Part shown: one piece after another, positions 1 to 8,868 of the stretch | Layout: every line of letters begins with the position of its first letter | Position numbering within the stretch: position 1 is the first letter of the stretch | Origin: Herbaspirillum autotrophicum | GTDB lineage: Bacteria; Pseudomonadota; Gammaproteobacteria; Burkholderiales; Burkholderiaceae_D | Reading direction: 5' to 3' | Length of the DNA stretch: 64,000 nt | NCBI RefSeq assembly: GCF_001189915.1 | Contig: NZ_LFLS01000012.1 | Location: 1-64,000, forward strand | Position numbers and translations under genes: made by a program | The notes under the pieces: model-generated | Told to the model about the DNA's origin: nothing | Database searches by the model: none | Seen by the model: only the letters and a program-made list of their open reading frames with translations

Positions 1-156
1 GACCGTGGCTTTCGGAATCGTGCCAACCAACTTGCCGTTGTAGGGATTGCGGACTTCGATCACGCGTTCATTACCGACCAGCTTGCCGGCAATGCGCATT
101 TTTTGATGCAAGGGTTCACCATCGTTGAGTTTGTTCAATTCTGTTAACAGCGACAT
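1..156 (-). CDS. phnY: Aldehyde dehydrogenase N-terminus, probably phosphonoacetaldehyde dehydrogenase (partial)
   Basis: Only the first 52 codons lie in the window; the gene runs off the left edge. The peptide begins MSLLTELNKLNDGEP and contains VRNPYNGKLVGTIPKA, the typical opening beta-strands of NAD(P)-dependent aldehyde dehydrogenases. The start is preceded by a good ribosome binding site (caggaga, 4 nt upstream). The catalytic Cys and Glu lie outside the window, so substrate cannot be read directly. Because it heads a cluster with PhnDCE, PhnX and two phosphonoacetaldehyde-reductase-like enzymes, phosphonoacetaldehyde dehydrogenase (oxidation to phosphonoacetate) is the best guess. Family assignment is fairly safe; the specific substrate is inferred from neighbours. 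Confidence 0.6.
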   Translation of the reverse strand, partial: MSLLTELNKLNDGEPLHQKMRIAGKLVGNERVIEVRNPYNGKLVGTIPKATV

Positions 157-283
157 ATCATCTCCTGATTCATTGCTTGTGCATTGCGCTTGCGGGACAG
201 CGTCCGCCACAACACCTGAAATTGCGCTACCGGCGCCGGCTTCAACGCCCGATAGTCAATGCCCTGTCGTCAACGCTTTATAG

Positions 284-1582
284 TCAACGTTTTATAAACA
301 GCGCCACCACGGCACTGATGGCACAGCTCACGGCGACAATCGGAAATACCAGTGCCGTGTTGCCCGAGCTGTCCAGCAGATGCCCGATCAACGGCTCACC
401 GAGACCGGCAAACAGGTAGGAAGAAAAGTTCATGATGCCGGTGGCGGTGCCGGCACGGCGGGCGCCGACCAGATCCGGACACAAGGCCCAGAACGACGAG
501 GCGGGTCCGTACACGAAGAAGCCGCACAGGAACAAGGCCAGCACGCCGATCATCGAATGCCCGGGAATCGTGAACATCCACAGACTGGTCAATGCACCCA
601 GGACCATATAAAGCATGATCGCCTTATAGCGCTTCGAGCCGAACAGCTTGTCTGAAATCCAGCCATTGCTCAGGGCGCCGATCGCCATCCCCACCGGCAA
701 GGCGATGCTGATCCATTTGGGATTGATAAATGCGTCCGGCGTCTTGGCCCAGTTGGATCCGAAAAAGTGCACCGGGACCCACACGATCAAGCCATAGCGG
801 GCGGCATTTTGAAAGCCAAGAGACAGCGCCGCAATGATCAGCCGCCAGTTGCTCAGCACCGCCTTATAGCGGGTCCACGAAGATTCATGCTGATCATCCA
901 GCGCCGCATTGGCTTTGTCACCGGCATTGGCAACACCGGTATCCAACGGCTGGAAACCCATGTCTTCCGGCCGTTCACGCGCCACCAGATAAAAGAACAC
1001 ACCGCCGGCCAGCATCAGCAGCACCGGAATCCGGAATATCCAGCGCCAGTCGAGATGCAGAACATCCAGCACCACAATCGACGTCACATACGACAGCACC
1101 GAGGCGCAGCCGGCCGCGAACACATAAAAGCCATAGACTTTGCCGCGCTCGCCGATACCCCACCAGTTTGACAACAGACGACTGCCCGGCGCCCATCCCA
1201 GCGCCTGAAAGTAACCATTGACGGCCCACGGAAAGATCAGGCTGACAAAGCCGCTTGAAAAACTGACGACCCAATTGGCGAAACAGGACAGGATCGCGCC
1301 CAGGCTCATGATGCGGCGGCCGCCGTATTTGTCGGCCAGGTTGCCGTTGATGGCCTGGCCGATGGCATAGGCCCACAACATCGCGCTCGATACCCAGCCC
1401 AGGGTTTCCTTGGAAAAGCCGAATTCTTTCTGGATCCCGGGAATGGCAAAGCCAAAGGTCTGGCGACCGGTGTAAAAGAACAGATAACAAAGCATCGCTG
1501 CCAGCAGCATGCGCCATTGTGCCCGGCGAAAGCTGGTACCACTTGCGACGAACGTGCTTGACGACGTATGTACATAACTCAT
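284..1582 (-). CDS. MFS transporter, organophosphate:phosphate antiporter (GlpT/UhpT-like) family
   Basis: A 432-residue inner-membrane protein with about 12 hydrophobic segments. The first segment carries YLFFYTGRQTFGFAIP, close to the arginine-bearing helix 1 of GlpT/UhpT/PgtP proteins, where Arg contacts phosphate. The loop 2-3 motif GNLADKYGGRR is the usual MFS signature. Known family members exchange organophosphates for inorganic phosphate, so uptake of a phosphonate or of an intermediate such as phosphonoacetate is plausible here; that substrate is inference. The start has a strong site (aaaaaggagacatgca). It lies downstream of the alcohol dehydrogenase on the same strand, separated by 260 nt, and upstream of the aldehyde dehydrogenase. 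Confidence 0.75.
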   Translation of the reverse strand: MSYVHTSSSTFVASGTSFRRAQWRMLLAAMLCYLFFYTGRQTFGFAIPGIQKEFGFSKETLGWVSSAMLWAYAIGQAINGNLADKYGGRRIMSLGAILSCFANWVVSFSSGFVSLIFPWAVNGYFQALGWAPGSRLLSNWWGIGERGKVYGFYVFAAGCASVLSYVTSIVVLDVLHLDWRWIFRIPVLLMLAGGVFFYLVARERPEDMGFQPLDTGVANAGDKANAALDDQHESSWTRYKAVLSNWRLIIAALSLGFQNAARYGLIVWVPVHFFGSNWAKTPDAFINPKWISIALPVGMAIGALSNGWISDKLFGSKRYKAIMLYMVLGALTSLWMFTIPGHSMIGVLALFLCGFFVYGPASSFWALCPDLVGARRAGTATGIMNFSSYLFAGLGEPLIGHLLDSSGNTALVFPIVAVSCAISAVVALFIKR

Positions 1583-1842
1583 TGCATGTCTCCTTTTTAG
1601 AGGATAACCGAGTTGCGAGTCCTCGGAAACCTCTCTCCTGCCTGGTTGTAATGGTTGGAAAAGGTAATTTTTTATTTGATTTTTATTGACGTGCCGCTTC
1701 CGGTCCTCCTTCCGGAAATCTGAAAATCATCTGGTTCAGGATATGTTCCTGATCTGCGGCCAGCGCCCCTGCGTCTCAAACATGGTGGCACCCGCCGCTG
1801 TCGGTCATGGACGTGGTTCAGCGATAACGGTGTGGTGGCAGG

Positions 1843-2946
1843 TCAAGGCAACGCGGCGATGGTTTTGGTGCCGATAAAATTTTTGCCGCGCGCCCCCAGC
1901 ATCGCGCTCTGCACCATCTCCAGCGCTTCCGGCGCGGAGACGCCGTAGTCGGAAAATTCGGTACCGACGTCAAGCTGATGCAGGAAATTGCGCAGGCGCT
2001 CAACTGCCGTTTTGCGGTCGGCGTTGAAAACCTTTTGCAGCGCAGCATCACGATCCGGGGTTTCACCCCATGCCATGTCCAGCACCAGCGGCAACGTGAA
2101 CGAACAGGCAATGCCGTGCGGCAGTCCGTAGCGCAAGGTCATCTCGTAAGAAATGGAATGGGCCAGTGCCGTTTTGGTATTGGAAAAAGCCAGCCCGGCT
2201 TTCATTGCCGCCAGCGCCATGGTGGCGCGCAAGGTCTTGTTGCCGAGGTCCCTGACCAGCAGCGGCAGGCAAGCCATGATGTCGTGGATGGCGGAAATGG
2301 CGAAGGCATCGGAAACCGGATTGGCGTTGATATTCCAGATCGATTCCAGCGCGTGCGACAACGCGTCCAGTCCGGTCGAAATGGTAATTTTTGCGGGCAA
2401 CGACAGCATCAGGTCGGGATCGACAATCGCTGCCTCGGGCCAAGTGCAATCCAGATGCAATGAATATTTTTTTTGTTTCGCTGCATCCCAGATCGTGGCC
2501 CACGGCGTGACTTCGCTGCCGGTGCCGGCGGTGGTCGGTATCGCAATCAGTTTCTTGAAGCGGTTGGGACTGAATGGTTTGCCATCTGCCAGCAGTTGCA
2601 ACAACTCGCCGAACTGGCCGCTCCTGGTGCCGACGATCAGTGCCTTGGCCGTATCGATCGCACTGCCACCGCCCAGGGCCACCACCGTGTCGCAGGCGTC
2701 TTCCTGCTGCCAGAACCGGTTGTACATTTTCGCTAGCTGCGCGACATCCGGATTCGGGTGTACATCCTCGATGACGTAAGCCAGCCGATCGCCCAGCAAC
2801 TGCTCCATTTTCTCAATCAAACCCAGTGCGCGGGCTTCAGGAAAAGCCACCACGACCACCTTGGCGCCATGGGTGATGCGAGGCAGTTCTGCCAGGCTGC
2901 CGGGACCGAAATGCGTTGCGACAGGATTGAAAAATCGCTGTGTCAT
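1843..2946 (-). CDS. Iron-containing alcohol dehydrogenase, phosphonoacetaldehyde reductase-like (copy 1)
   Basis: A 367-residue group III alcohol dehydrogenase. It shows the dinucleotide-binding ALGGGSAIDTAKAL motif, the PTTAGTGSEVTPWATIWD segment and the metal-binding histidines in the regions GLDALSHALE and YGLPHGIACS. It resembles PhpC-type phosphonoacetaldehyde reductases, which interconvert phosphonoacetaldehyde and 2-hydroxyethylphosphonate; that reaction is known for the family and inferred here. A paralogue of almost identical length lies at 7757-8845. The start has a strong ribosome binding site (aaaaggagacacgc). It is divergent from the LysR gene at 3228, and a LysR-type dyad lies 88 nt upstream of its start. 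In a catabolic cluster it may run in the oxidative direction. Confidence 0.7.
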   Translation of the reverse strand: MTQRFFNPVATHFGPGSLAELPRITHGAKVVVVAFPEARALGLIEKMEQLLGDRLAYVIEDVHPNPDVAQLAKMYNRFWQQEDACDTVVALGGGSAIDTAKALIVGTRSGQFGELLQLLADGKPFSPNRFKKLIAIPTTAGTGSEVTPWATIWDAAKQKKYSLHLDCTWPEAAIVDPDLMLSLPAKITISTGLDALSHALESIWNINANPVSDAFAISAIHDIMACLPLLVRDLGNKTLRATMALAAMKAGLAFSNTKTALAHSISYEMTLRYGLPHGIACSFTLPLVLDMAWGETPDRDAALQKVFNADRKTAVERLRNFLHQLDVGTEFSDYGVSAPEALEMVQSAMLGARGKNFIGTKTIAALP

Positions 2947-3034
2947 GCGTGTCTCCTTTTATGGTTTTCAATTTTGTTTGGAGCGATTGTCAGCGCCTCG
3001 GCCCTGGAGTACAAATCGATTATTATGCTGTTTC

Positions 3035-3051
3035 TATCGGCTCAACCGATA
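3035..3051. promoter_or_regulatory. LysR-type operator candidate, phosphonate locus (site 1)
   Basis: Inverted repeat TATCGG-CTCAA-CCGATA. Read on the minus strand the 19-mer TTATCGGTTGAGCCGATAG agrees at 13 of 19 positions with the site at 5032-5050, and the outer TTATCG and CGATA blocks are identical. It sits between the divergent alcohol dehydrogenase (2946) and LysR (3228) genes, the usual place for a LysR-regulated operator. Confidence 0.6.
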
Positions 3052-3227
3052 ACGGCGAGGACCGCATTTATTGTCATTGCCGGCAAGACTTCGGTGCGGT
3101 AATGTGCGGATGCAGAGGTAAATCCGGTGGCAGTCGTGAGACCGTGATGTGCAAAAAAAGAATGACAAATCATGCACCGCTGACGACCTGATCAGCGTTG
3201 GAGACAACCCGCTCTGGAAGGAGCTTT

Positions 3228-4112
3228 ATGTACCAGTACCACAAGTGGATCCGGTCATTTCACGCGGTCGCCAAAACCCGCAGCTTTACCGCTGCGGCGG
3301 CGTATCTGCAAATCGGCCAGCCCACCGTCAGCGAACAGGTCAAGGCACTGGAAGACCGCTTTGCCGTGGAGTTGCTATACCGCAGCGGACGCCATGTCGA
3401 ACTGACTGATGCCGGACGACGCTTGTATGACATCACGGAAGGAATTTTCGGTCAGGAAGACGAGGCGGTGCAGTTGCTGCAAAGCCTGCATTCACAAAAA
3501 ACCGGCTTGTTGCGGATCGGTGCAGTGTCGCCGCCAGTGGTGATGAATCTGACGTATGACTTGATGCGCAAACATCCGGGTATCGAGTTTGCGATCTCGA
3601 TCAATTCAGAAAAGGAAACCCTGGCCCGGCTCTACGACTTCACCATCGACATCGCGATTCTGGCCTTCATCGATCCGGACAAGCGCTTGCATGTCATTCC
3701 CTACCGCACCTATCCGATTGTCGCCGTGGTCAGGGATGACCATGCGTGGGCCAACAAAGCGTCGATGCCGCTCAAGCAGATTCAACACGAAGCCATCATC
3801 ATGCGCGAATCCGGTTCCAAGACCCGCGAATTGCTTGAAAACGCGTGCAACAAGCAAGGCATCAAGCTCAAGTATGTGATGGAACTCAACAGCCGTGAAG
3901 CCATCATGCATGCGATTGCCGAAGGACTCGGAATCGGTTTCGTCGCCGAGATCGAATACACCGCGATCCCCGGCACCAAAGCGATTCGGCTCAGAGAGGC
4001 GGCGGTCACGATTGACTATTACATGTGCGCACTGGCCGTACGAAAAAACCGCCCGCTCATCAAAAGCGTGCTGGACGCCGGCACCGAACCCAAGAGCAGC
4101 CGCAAGAAATAG
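3228..4112 (+). CDS. LysR-family transcriptional regulator
   Basis: 294 residues: an N-terminal winged helix-turn-helix (residues about 5-62, AKTRSFTAAAAYLQIGQPTVSEQVKALE) and a periplasmic-binding-protein-like effector domain. I chose the ATG at 3228 because GGAAGGAG stands 6 nt upstream; a TTG start 30 nt earlier has no such site. It is transcribed away from the alcohol dehydrogenase and ends 24 nt from the convergent second LysR gene. The effector is probably a phosphonate metabolite; this follows from position only. It is related to the second LysR (both carry a MxE-SREA segment near residues 225-235), so the two regulators may have arisen by duplication. Confidence 0.85.
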   Translation: MYQYHKWIRSFHAVAKTRSFTAAAAYLQIGQPTVSEQVKALEDRFAVELLYRSGRHVELTDAGRRLYDITEGIFGQEDEAVQLLQSLHSQKTGLLRIGAVSPPVVMNLTYDLMRKHPGIEFAISINSEKETLARLYDFTIDIAILAFIDPDKRLHVIPYRTYPIVAVVRDDHAWANKASMPLKQIQHEAIIMRESGSKTRELLENACNKQGIKLKYVMELNSREAIMHAIAEGLGIGFVAEIEYTAIPGTKAIRLREAAVTIDYYMCALAVRKNRPLIKSVLDAGTEPKSSRKK

Positions 4113-4136
4113 CGACGTCCGTCGCCGATCCTCATT

Positions 4137-5000
4137 TCATGGCCGGCGTTTGGCCACTTCCATGAACGATGCCACCAGCCGGCTGTCACGCCGTTCAGCC
4201 AGACAATAAACGAACGTACGCGTGCTGGCCGGGTCACCCTCGATACGCACCATGCGAATGCGCGGATCGGGAATGAACTCCGCCTCCGAAACCGTCCCCA
4301 AACCCAGCCCGCGCGCGACCGCTTCGCGCAGTGCTTCGCGACTCCCGATTTCCATCACGATCTGTGGTTTGACGCCGGCCTGCTGCAATACTTTTTCCAG
4401 CGCCAGCCGGGTGGTTGAGCCTTGCTCGCGCATCAGCATCGGCTGCCCGGCCAACTCTTCGAGCCGCACTGATGCACGGCTGGCAAACGGATGGCCGACG
4501 TGCGCGAACAACACCAGCGCGTGGTCTGCATAGGGTGCGCTGACGAAGCGCGCATCATCAGTGAAGTTGGCCAGCACTGCCACATCGGTCACGTAATTTT
4601 CGAGGTCGGCCAGGGACTGTGCCGAATTGCCCAGCTTGATGGACAACTCGACCTTGGGATAACGCGCGCGATACGCATCCACCATTTCAATCACATGGAA
4701 CGGCCCCACTGCCCCTACCCGCAGATGCCCGACATGCAGCACGCCGGAATTGACCAGCAGATTGAGTGCATCGAGTTCCAGCTCGGCGATGTTTTGCACA
4801 ATCGGCAACAGTTGCTGCGCCGTCTCGCTGAGCTCCAGCCGGCGCCCGCGACGATGGAACAGTTCGACGTTGTGTTCGCGTTCGAGCGCCTGCACCTGCG
4901 TGGTCAGCGTTGGCTGGGTCACTCCCAGGGCGCGCGCGGCGGCGCTGAAACCGCGATGGCGGGCAACGGCCAGAAAGGCGCGCAGTTGCGAAGATGTCAT
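4137..5000 (-). CDS. LysR-family transcriptional regulator, divergent from phnDCE
   Basis: 287 residues with an N-terminal LysR helix-turn-helix (HRGFSAAARALGVTQPTLTTQVQALE, about residues 15-40) and a C-terminal effector domain containing IGSREALREAVARGLGLGTVSE. It is divergent from phnD across a 177-nt gap that carries a perfect LysR-like dyad at 5032-5050, 32 nt upstream of this start. That arrangement is typical of a regulator that controls both itself and the adjacent transport operon. A role as activator of the phosphonate importer in response to phosphonate or 2-aminoethylphosphonate is inferred. Confidence 0.85.
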   Translation of the reverse strand: MTSSQLRAFLAVARHRGFSAAARALGVTQPTLTTQVQALEREHNVELFHRRGRRLELSETAQQLLPIVQNIAELELDALNLLVNSGVLHVGHLRVGAVGPFHVIEMVDAYRARYPKVELSIKLGNSAQSLADLENYVTDVAVLANFTDDARFVSAPYADHALVLFAHVGHPFASRASVRLEELAGQPMLMREQGSTTRLALEKVLQQAGVKPQIVMEIGSREALREAVARGLGLGTVSEAEFIPDPRIRMVRIEGDPASTRTFVYCLAERRDSRLVASFMEVAKRRP

Positions 5001-5031
5001 CTATAGCCCCAACCTATGGATCAGTGAGAAT

Positions 5032-5050
5032 TTATCGATTATATCGATAA
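5032..5050. promoter_or_regulatory. LysR-type operator candidate, phosphonate locus (site 2)
   Basis: Perfect inverted repeat TTATCGAT-TAT-ATCGATAA between the divergent LysR and phnD genes. It closely resembles the dyad at 3035-3051 upstream of the other LysR gene, which suggests that one or both regulators bind both gaps. Confidence 0.65.
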
Positions 5051-5177
5051 TGCTGCCGTCACAAAGCATCTTTAATCTTGCGCTGGTCAGGACTCCATCC
5101 CGCCTCTGCTCACTGTTGTTCGACGCCGGCCTGCCCTGAAAACCTTACAAGCACACGACACTCATCAAGGATAAATC

Positions 5178-6047
5178 ATGCAACGACGTTCTCTTTTGAC
5201 CCTTTGTCTCGGCGCCCTGGCCGCGACCATTTTCAGCCAGGCAGCACTAGCGGCAGGCCCGGCACTGACGGTCGGCCTGATTCCGGCGGAAGACGCGCAA
5301 GCCATGCTGGAAAACAGCAAAAAAGTGATCGACAGCCTGCAAGAACAACTCGGCATGCCGGTCAAGCCATTCATTGCCACCGACTACAACGGCATCATCG
5401 AGGCGCTGCGCGCCAAGAAGCTGGACGTGGCTTATCTCGGCCCGTTCTCTTATGTGCTGGCCAGTTCCATCGCCAATGTCGAAGCCTTCTCGGTAGCAGA
5501 AACCAAGAAGACCGGCAAGAGCGCCTACAAGAGCCTGATCATTGCGCGCAAGGACAGCGGCATTGACAACCTGCAGCAGCTCAAGGGCCACACCATGGCG
5601 TTCGTCGATCCGTCCTCGGCCTCGGGTCATCTGTTCCCGAACGCCGGCCTGCAAAAGAACGGCATCGACCCCGCCAAGTATTTTTCACGCGTGATTTTCT
5701 CCGGTTCGCATGACGCCAGCATCCTCGCCGTCGCCAACAAGAAAGTGGACGCCGCCGCCGTCGCCGACCGCATCCTGGCATCGGCCATTGCCAAGGGCGT
5801 GGTCAAGCAATCCGATTTCAATATCGTCTGGACTTCGCCGGATATTCCTGAGTCGCCGATGGTATGGCGCAAGGACTTGAGCCCGGAGCTGAAGCAAAAG
5901 ATCGCCACCGCGTTTGCCAATATCAAGAATGTGGAATGGGGCGATCAGGGCGTGCTCAACGGTTTCGTACCGACCACCGACGCCGCCTACAACGTGGTGC
6001 GCGAAACCGCCAAGGTACTCAATCTCGACCTGAAGGCCATGAAATGA
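5178..6047 (+). CDS. phnD: Phosphonate ABC transporter, periplasmic substrate-binding protein
   Basis: 289 residues with a clear signal peptide (LLTLCLGALAATIFSQAALA, cleavage after ALA near residue 25). The mature part matches PhnD: VGLIPAEDAQ at its start, DVAYLGPFSYVLAS, and FVDPSSASGHLFP, which forms part of the phosphonate-binding cleft in this family. The start is preceded by AAGGATAA. It is the first gene of phnD-phnC-phnE-alcohol dehydrogenase-phnX; the stop overlaps the start of phnC (ATGA). The family delivers phosphonates, often 2-aminoethylphosphonate, to the membrane complex. Confidence 0.92.
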   Translation: MQRRSLLTLCLGALAATIFSQAALAAGPALTVGLIPAEDAQAMLENSKKVIDSLQEQLGMPVKPFIATDYNGIIEALRAKKLDVAYLGPFSYVLASSIANVEAFSVAETKKTGKSAYKSLIIARKDSGIDNLQQLKGHTMAFVDPSSASGHLFPNAGLQKNGIDPAKYFSRVIFSGSHDASILAVANKKVDAAAVADRILASAIAKGVVKQSDFNIVWTSPDIPESPMVWRKDLSPELKQKIATAFANIKNVEWGDQGVLNGFVPTTDAAYNVVRETAKVLNLDLKAMK

Positions 6048-6865
6048 TCACCGTCCGTTCGCTCACCAAGCACTATGGCAGCAATGCCGTATTGCGCGGC
6101 ATCGATCTGGATGTCGCCGCCGGGGAATTTCTGGTGATACTCGGCCCGTCCGGCGCCGGCAAGTCAACCTTGCTGCGTTGCATGAACGGTCTGGTCACGC
6201 CGAGCTCCGGCGAACTGGTGGCGGCCGGATTCGACGCCACCGACAGCCGCAGCGTACGCAAGCTGCGGCAGCAGGTGGCCATGATTTTCCAGCATCACAA
6301 TGTGGTGCCGCGTTTGTCGGTATTGAAAAATGTCTTGACCGGCCGCCTCGGCCAGGTCTCGACGCTGAGCTCGATCCTGCAATTGTTCAGCCGCCACGAT
6401 CTGGCGCTGGCAATGGATTGCCTGCGCCGGGTCGGTCTCGACCACAAGGCTGGCGAGCGCACCGATGCCCTGTCCGGTGGCCAGCGTCAGCGCGTCGGTA
6501 TCGCCCGCGCACTGGCGCAACGGCCGCAAATCATTCTGGCCGATGAACCGGTGGCCAGCCTCGATCCCAAGACCTCGCGGCTGGTGTTGCAATATCTGCG
6601 CGCCGCCTGTCGCGAACTCGGTATTACCGTGGTGTGCAACTTGCATCAAGTCGATTACGCGCGCGAGTTCGGCGACCGCATCGTCGGTCTGTCGGGCGGC
6701 AAGCTGGTGTTTGATGGCCGTGGCGACCAATTGCGCGAATCGCACCTGAACCTGATCTACAGCGGCCCCGAGCAAGCGCAGGAACACTGTGCCGCAACCA
6801 GCCGGCAATCACCGCCAGAGCTGGTCCCCATCCCCGATCTTGCCGCGCAAGGAGCACTGTCATGA
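6044..6865 (+). CDS. phnC: Phosphonate ABC transporter, ATP-binding protein
   Basis: 273 residues, cytoplasmic ATPase of the phosphonate importer. Walker A is GPSGAGKST (about residues 33-41), the signature is LSGGQRQRVGIARAL and Walker B is IILADEPVASLDP. The stretch KNVLTGRLG between them is characteristic of PhnC. The true start is the ATG that overlaps the phnD stop by 4 nt; a longer reading frame upstream is only read-through of phnD in another frame. Its stop overlaps the phnE start by 4 nt, so translation of D, C and E is probably coupled. Confidence 0.93.
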   Translation: MITVRSLTKHYGSNAVLRGIDLDVAAGEFLVILGPSGAGKSTLLRCMNGLVTPSSGELVAAGFDATDSRSVRKLRQQVAMIFQHHNVVPRLSVLKNVLTGRLGQVSTLSSILQLFSRHDLALAMDCLRRVGLDHKAGERTDALSGGQRQRVGIARALAQRPQIILADEPVASLDPKTSRLVLQYLRAACRELGITVVCNLHQVDYAREFGDRIVGLSGGKLVFDGRGDQLRESHLNLIYSGPEQAQEHCAATSRQSPPELVPIPDLAAQGALS

Positions 6866-7713
6866 CTACCCCGCTGCAATCCGCCACCGCCGGCGGCAGT
6901 TATCACGACTATGTATGGACCGGTCCGCGTCCGCTGACATTGCGCTCCTGGCTGCTGTGTCTGGCGGCGCTGGTGCTGGCGGCCGTGATCCTGACCTGGA
7001 GCGCGCAAGGCACGCAACTGAGCTGGGGCGAACTGGCCAACGGCCTGCCGCAGATCGGCGATTTCCTCAGCCGCTCATTCCCGCCCAACTGGAACATCAT
7101 CGGCAATCTGATCGCACCGGCCATCGAAACCATTCAGATCGCGCTATGGGGCACGCTGCTCGGCGTCATCGTCGCGATACCGGTATCTTTCCTGGCGGCG
7201 CGCAACCTGAACCGCAATCGCTTCGTCTATCAGACCGTGCGCCAATTCCTCAACGTCACGCGCAGCATCAATGAATTGATTCTGGCGCTGGTTTTTGTGT
7301 CGGCGGTCGGTCTTGGCCCGTTCCCCGGCGTCCTGGCATTGGCGCTGCATGGGGTCGGCATGGTTGGCAAATTCTTTGCCGAAAGCATTGAAGAAATCGA
7401 CGACGGCCCGCTGGAAGCACTGCGCGCCACCGGCGCCCGGCCATTGCAAGTGATTGTGTTCGGGGTCTTGCCGCAAGTGATCACGGCCTGGATCGCCACC
7501 GTGCTGTATCGCTTCGAAGTCAACCTGCGGCAAGCCACGGTATTGGGCATGGTCGGCGCCGGCGGTCTCGGTTTCGAACTGGTCAACAGCCTCAAGCTGT
7601 TCAAGTATCAGGACACTGCCACCTGCATCGTGGTGGTGACGCTGATGGTGGTGGTGGCCGACACCATTTCCAGTCGCCTGCGCCAGAAGATTCAGGACGG
7701 TCGCGTGCATTAA
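6862..7713 (+). CDS. phnE: Phosphonate ABC transporter, permease
   Basis: 283 residues with about six membrane segments. The family EAA-loop region EALRATGARPLQVIVFGVLPQVITAW is present, followed by YRFEVNLRQATVLGMVGAGGLGFEL, typical of PhnE. Overlaps the phnC stop (ATGA). Forms the inner-membrane channel with PhnC and PhnD. A 43-nt gap separates it from the downstream alcohol dehydrogenase, which is likely in the same transcript. Confidence 0.93.
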   Translation: MTTPLQSATAGGSYHDYVWTGPRPLTLRSWLLCLAALVLAAVILTWSAQGTQLSWGELANGLPQIGDFLSRSFPPNWNIIGNLIAPAIETIQIALWGTLLGVIVAIPVSFLAARNLNRNRFVYQTVRQFLNVTRSINELILALVFVSAVGLGPFPGVLALALHGVGMVGKFFAESIEEIDDGPLEALRATGARPLQVIVFGVLPQVITAWIATVLYRFEVNLRQATVLGMVGAGGLGFELVNSLKLFKYQDTATCIVVVTLMVVVADTISSRLRQKIQDGRVH

Positions 7714-7756
7714 CAGCAGCCATCCATTCCAACCCTCATTGAAGACTCAAGACCCC

Positions 7757-8845
7757 ATGTGGAATTATCACAACCCGGTGGCGGTGCATGCCGGCGCCGG
7801 CAGCCTGTCCCAATTGCCGGCGTTGCTCAACGGCCGGCGCGCACTGCTGATCACCTTTCCCGAAGCCGCTGCGCTGGGCCTGGAACAACGCATCGCCGGC
7901 TTGCCCGGCATGCGTCTGGCGGGCATTGAAAACGCGGTGCAGCCCAACCCTGACGTCAGCTGGCTGGGGACAATGTACGAACGGATATGGGCGCGTCATG
8001 CCGATGTCGAATGCATCGTCGCCATCGGCGGCGGCAGTGTCATCGATTGCGCCAAGGCCATGCTGACCGCCACACCTTCCGGTCGCTTCGATCAACTGCT
8101 GGCGCACTTGCGTGATGGCACACCACTGAGCGGTGCCAATGCCAAAGCATTGATTGCGGTGCCCACTACCGCCGGCACCGGCAGTGAAGTCACGCCGTGG
8201 GCCACGATCTGGGACGCCGCCGATGGCCGCAAATATTCGTTGCATCGGCCCTGGACCTGGCCGCAGGCTGCCATCATCGATCCCGAACTGATGCTGAGCC
8301 TGCCGCCCGGCGCCACGCTGGCCAGCGGCCTCGATGCCCTGTCGCATGCGCTGGAAGCGATCTGGAACGTCAATCGCAATCCGGTCTCGGCCAGTCTCGC
8401 GGCGGCGGCGGCACGCGAGATCGTCGTCACCTTGCCGGCGCTGATGCGTCATCCCGGCCACCTGCCACTGCGCGAACGCATGGCCGTCGCGGCGCTGCAA
8501 GCCGGGCTGGCGTTTTCCAACACCAAGACCGCGCTGGCGCATTCGCTGTCTTACGACATCACCTTGCAGCACGGCGTGGTGCACGGCATCGCCTGTTCCT
8601 TCTCGCTGCCGCACGTGATGCGCCTGGCCTTCGGCAAAGACCCGCAAGTCGATGCGCTGCTGCAGCAGATTTTTGACAGCACCGATGCTGCTGCCGCCAT
8701 CACCAGCCTGTCCGCCTTTCTCAGCGATCTCGGCATCAGCACCAACCCTGCCGATTACGGCGTATCGGAACATTGGGACACTCTCGTGCAACGCGCCTTG
8801 CAAGGACCGCGTGGCCGCAATTTCATTTCTGCCGCTGCCAACTGA
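7757..8845 (+). CDS. Iron-containing alcohol dehydrogenase, phosphonoacetaldehyde reductase-like (copy 2)
   Basis: 362 residues, paralogous along its whole length to the enzyme at 1843-2946: both contain the dinucleotide-binding AIGGGS-ID-AKA motif, PTTAGTGSEVTPWATIWDAA, GLDALSHALEAIWN(V/I)N and AFSNTKTALAHS(L/I)SY. The metal-binding histidines of the family are kept (LSHALE, HGVVHGIACS). I start it at the ATG at 7757; a TTG 18 nt upstream is possible but neither has a strong ribosome binding site. It lies between phnE and phnX, so its substrate is most likely phosphonoacetaldehyde or 2-hydroxyethylphosphonate. Why the locus keeps two copies is unclear; see findings. Confidence 0.72.
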   Translation: MWNYHNPVAVHAGAGSLSQLPALLNGRRALLITFPEAAALGLEQRIAGLPGMRLAGIENAVQPNPDVSWLGTMYERIWARHADVECIVAIGGGSVIDCAKAMLTATPSGRFDQLLAHLRDGTPLSGANAKALIAVPTTAGTGSEVTPWATIWDAADGRKYSLHRPWTWPQAAIIDPELMLSLPPGATLASGLDALSHALEAIWNVNRNPVSASLAAAAAREIVVTLPALMRHPGHLPLRERMAVAALQAGLAFSNTKTALAHSLSYDITLQHGVVHGIACSFSLPHVMRLAFGKDPQVDALLQQIFDSTDAAAAITSLSAFLSDLGISTNPADYGVSEHWDTLVQRALQGPRGRNFISAAAN

Positions 8846-8868
8846 CATTTTTTAGCAAAGGATCCTCC

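Noticed and set aside
5864-6043. N-terminal extension of PhnC by 60 codons
   Set aside because: It overlaps phnD in another frame; the ATG at 6044 gives the normal PhnC length and the expected ATGA coupling.
7736-8848. 370-residue minus-strand frame
   Set aside because: Exact shadow of the alcohol dehydrogenase at 7757-8845, whose motifs are unmistakable.
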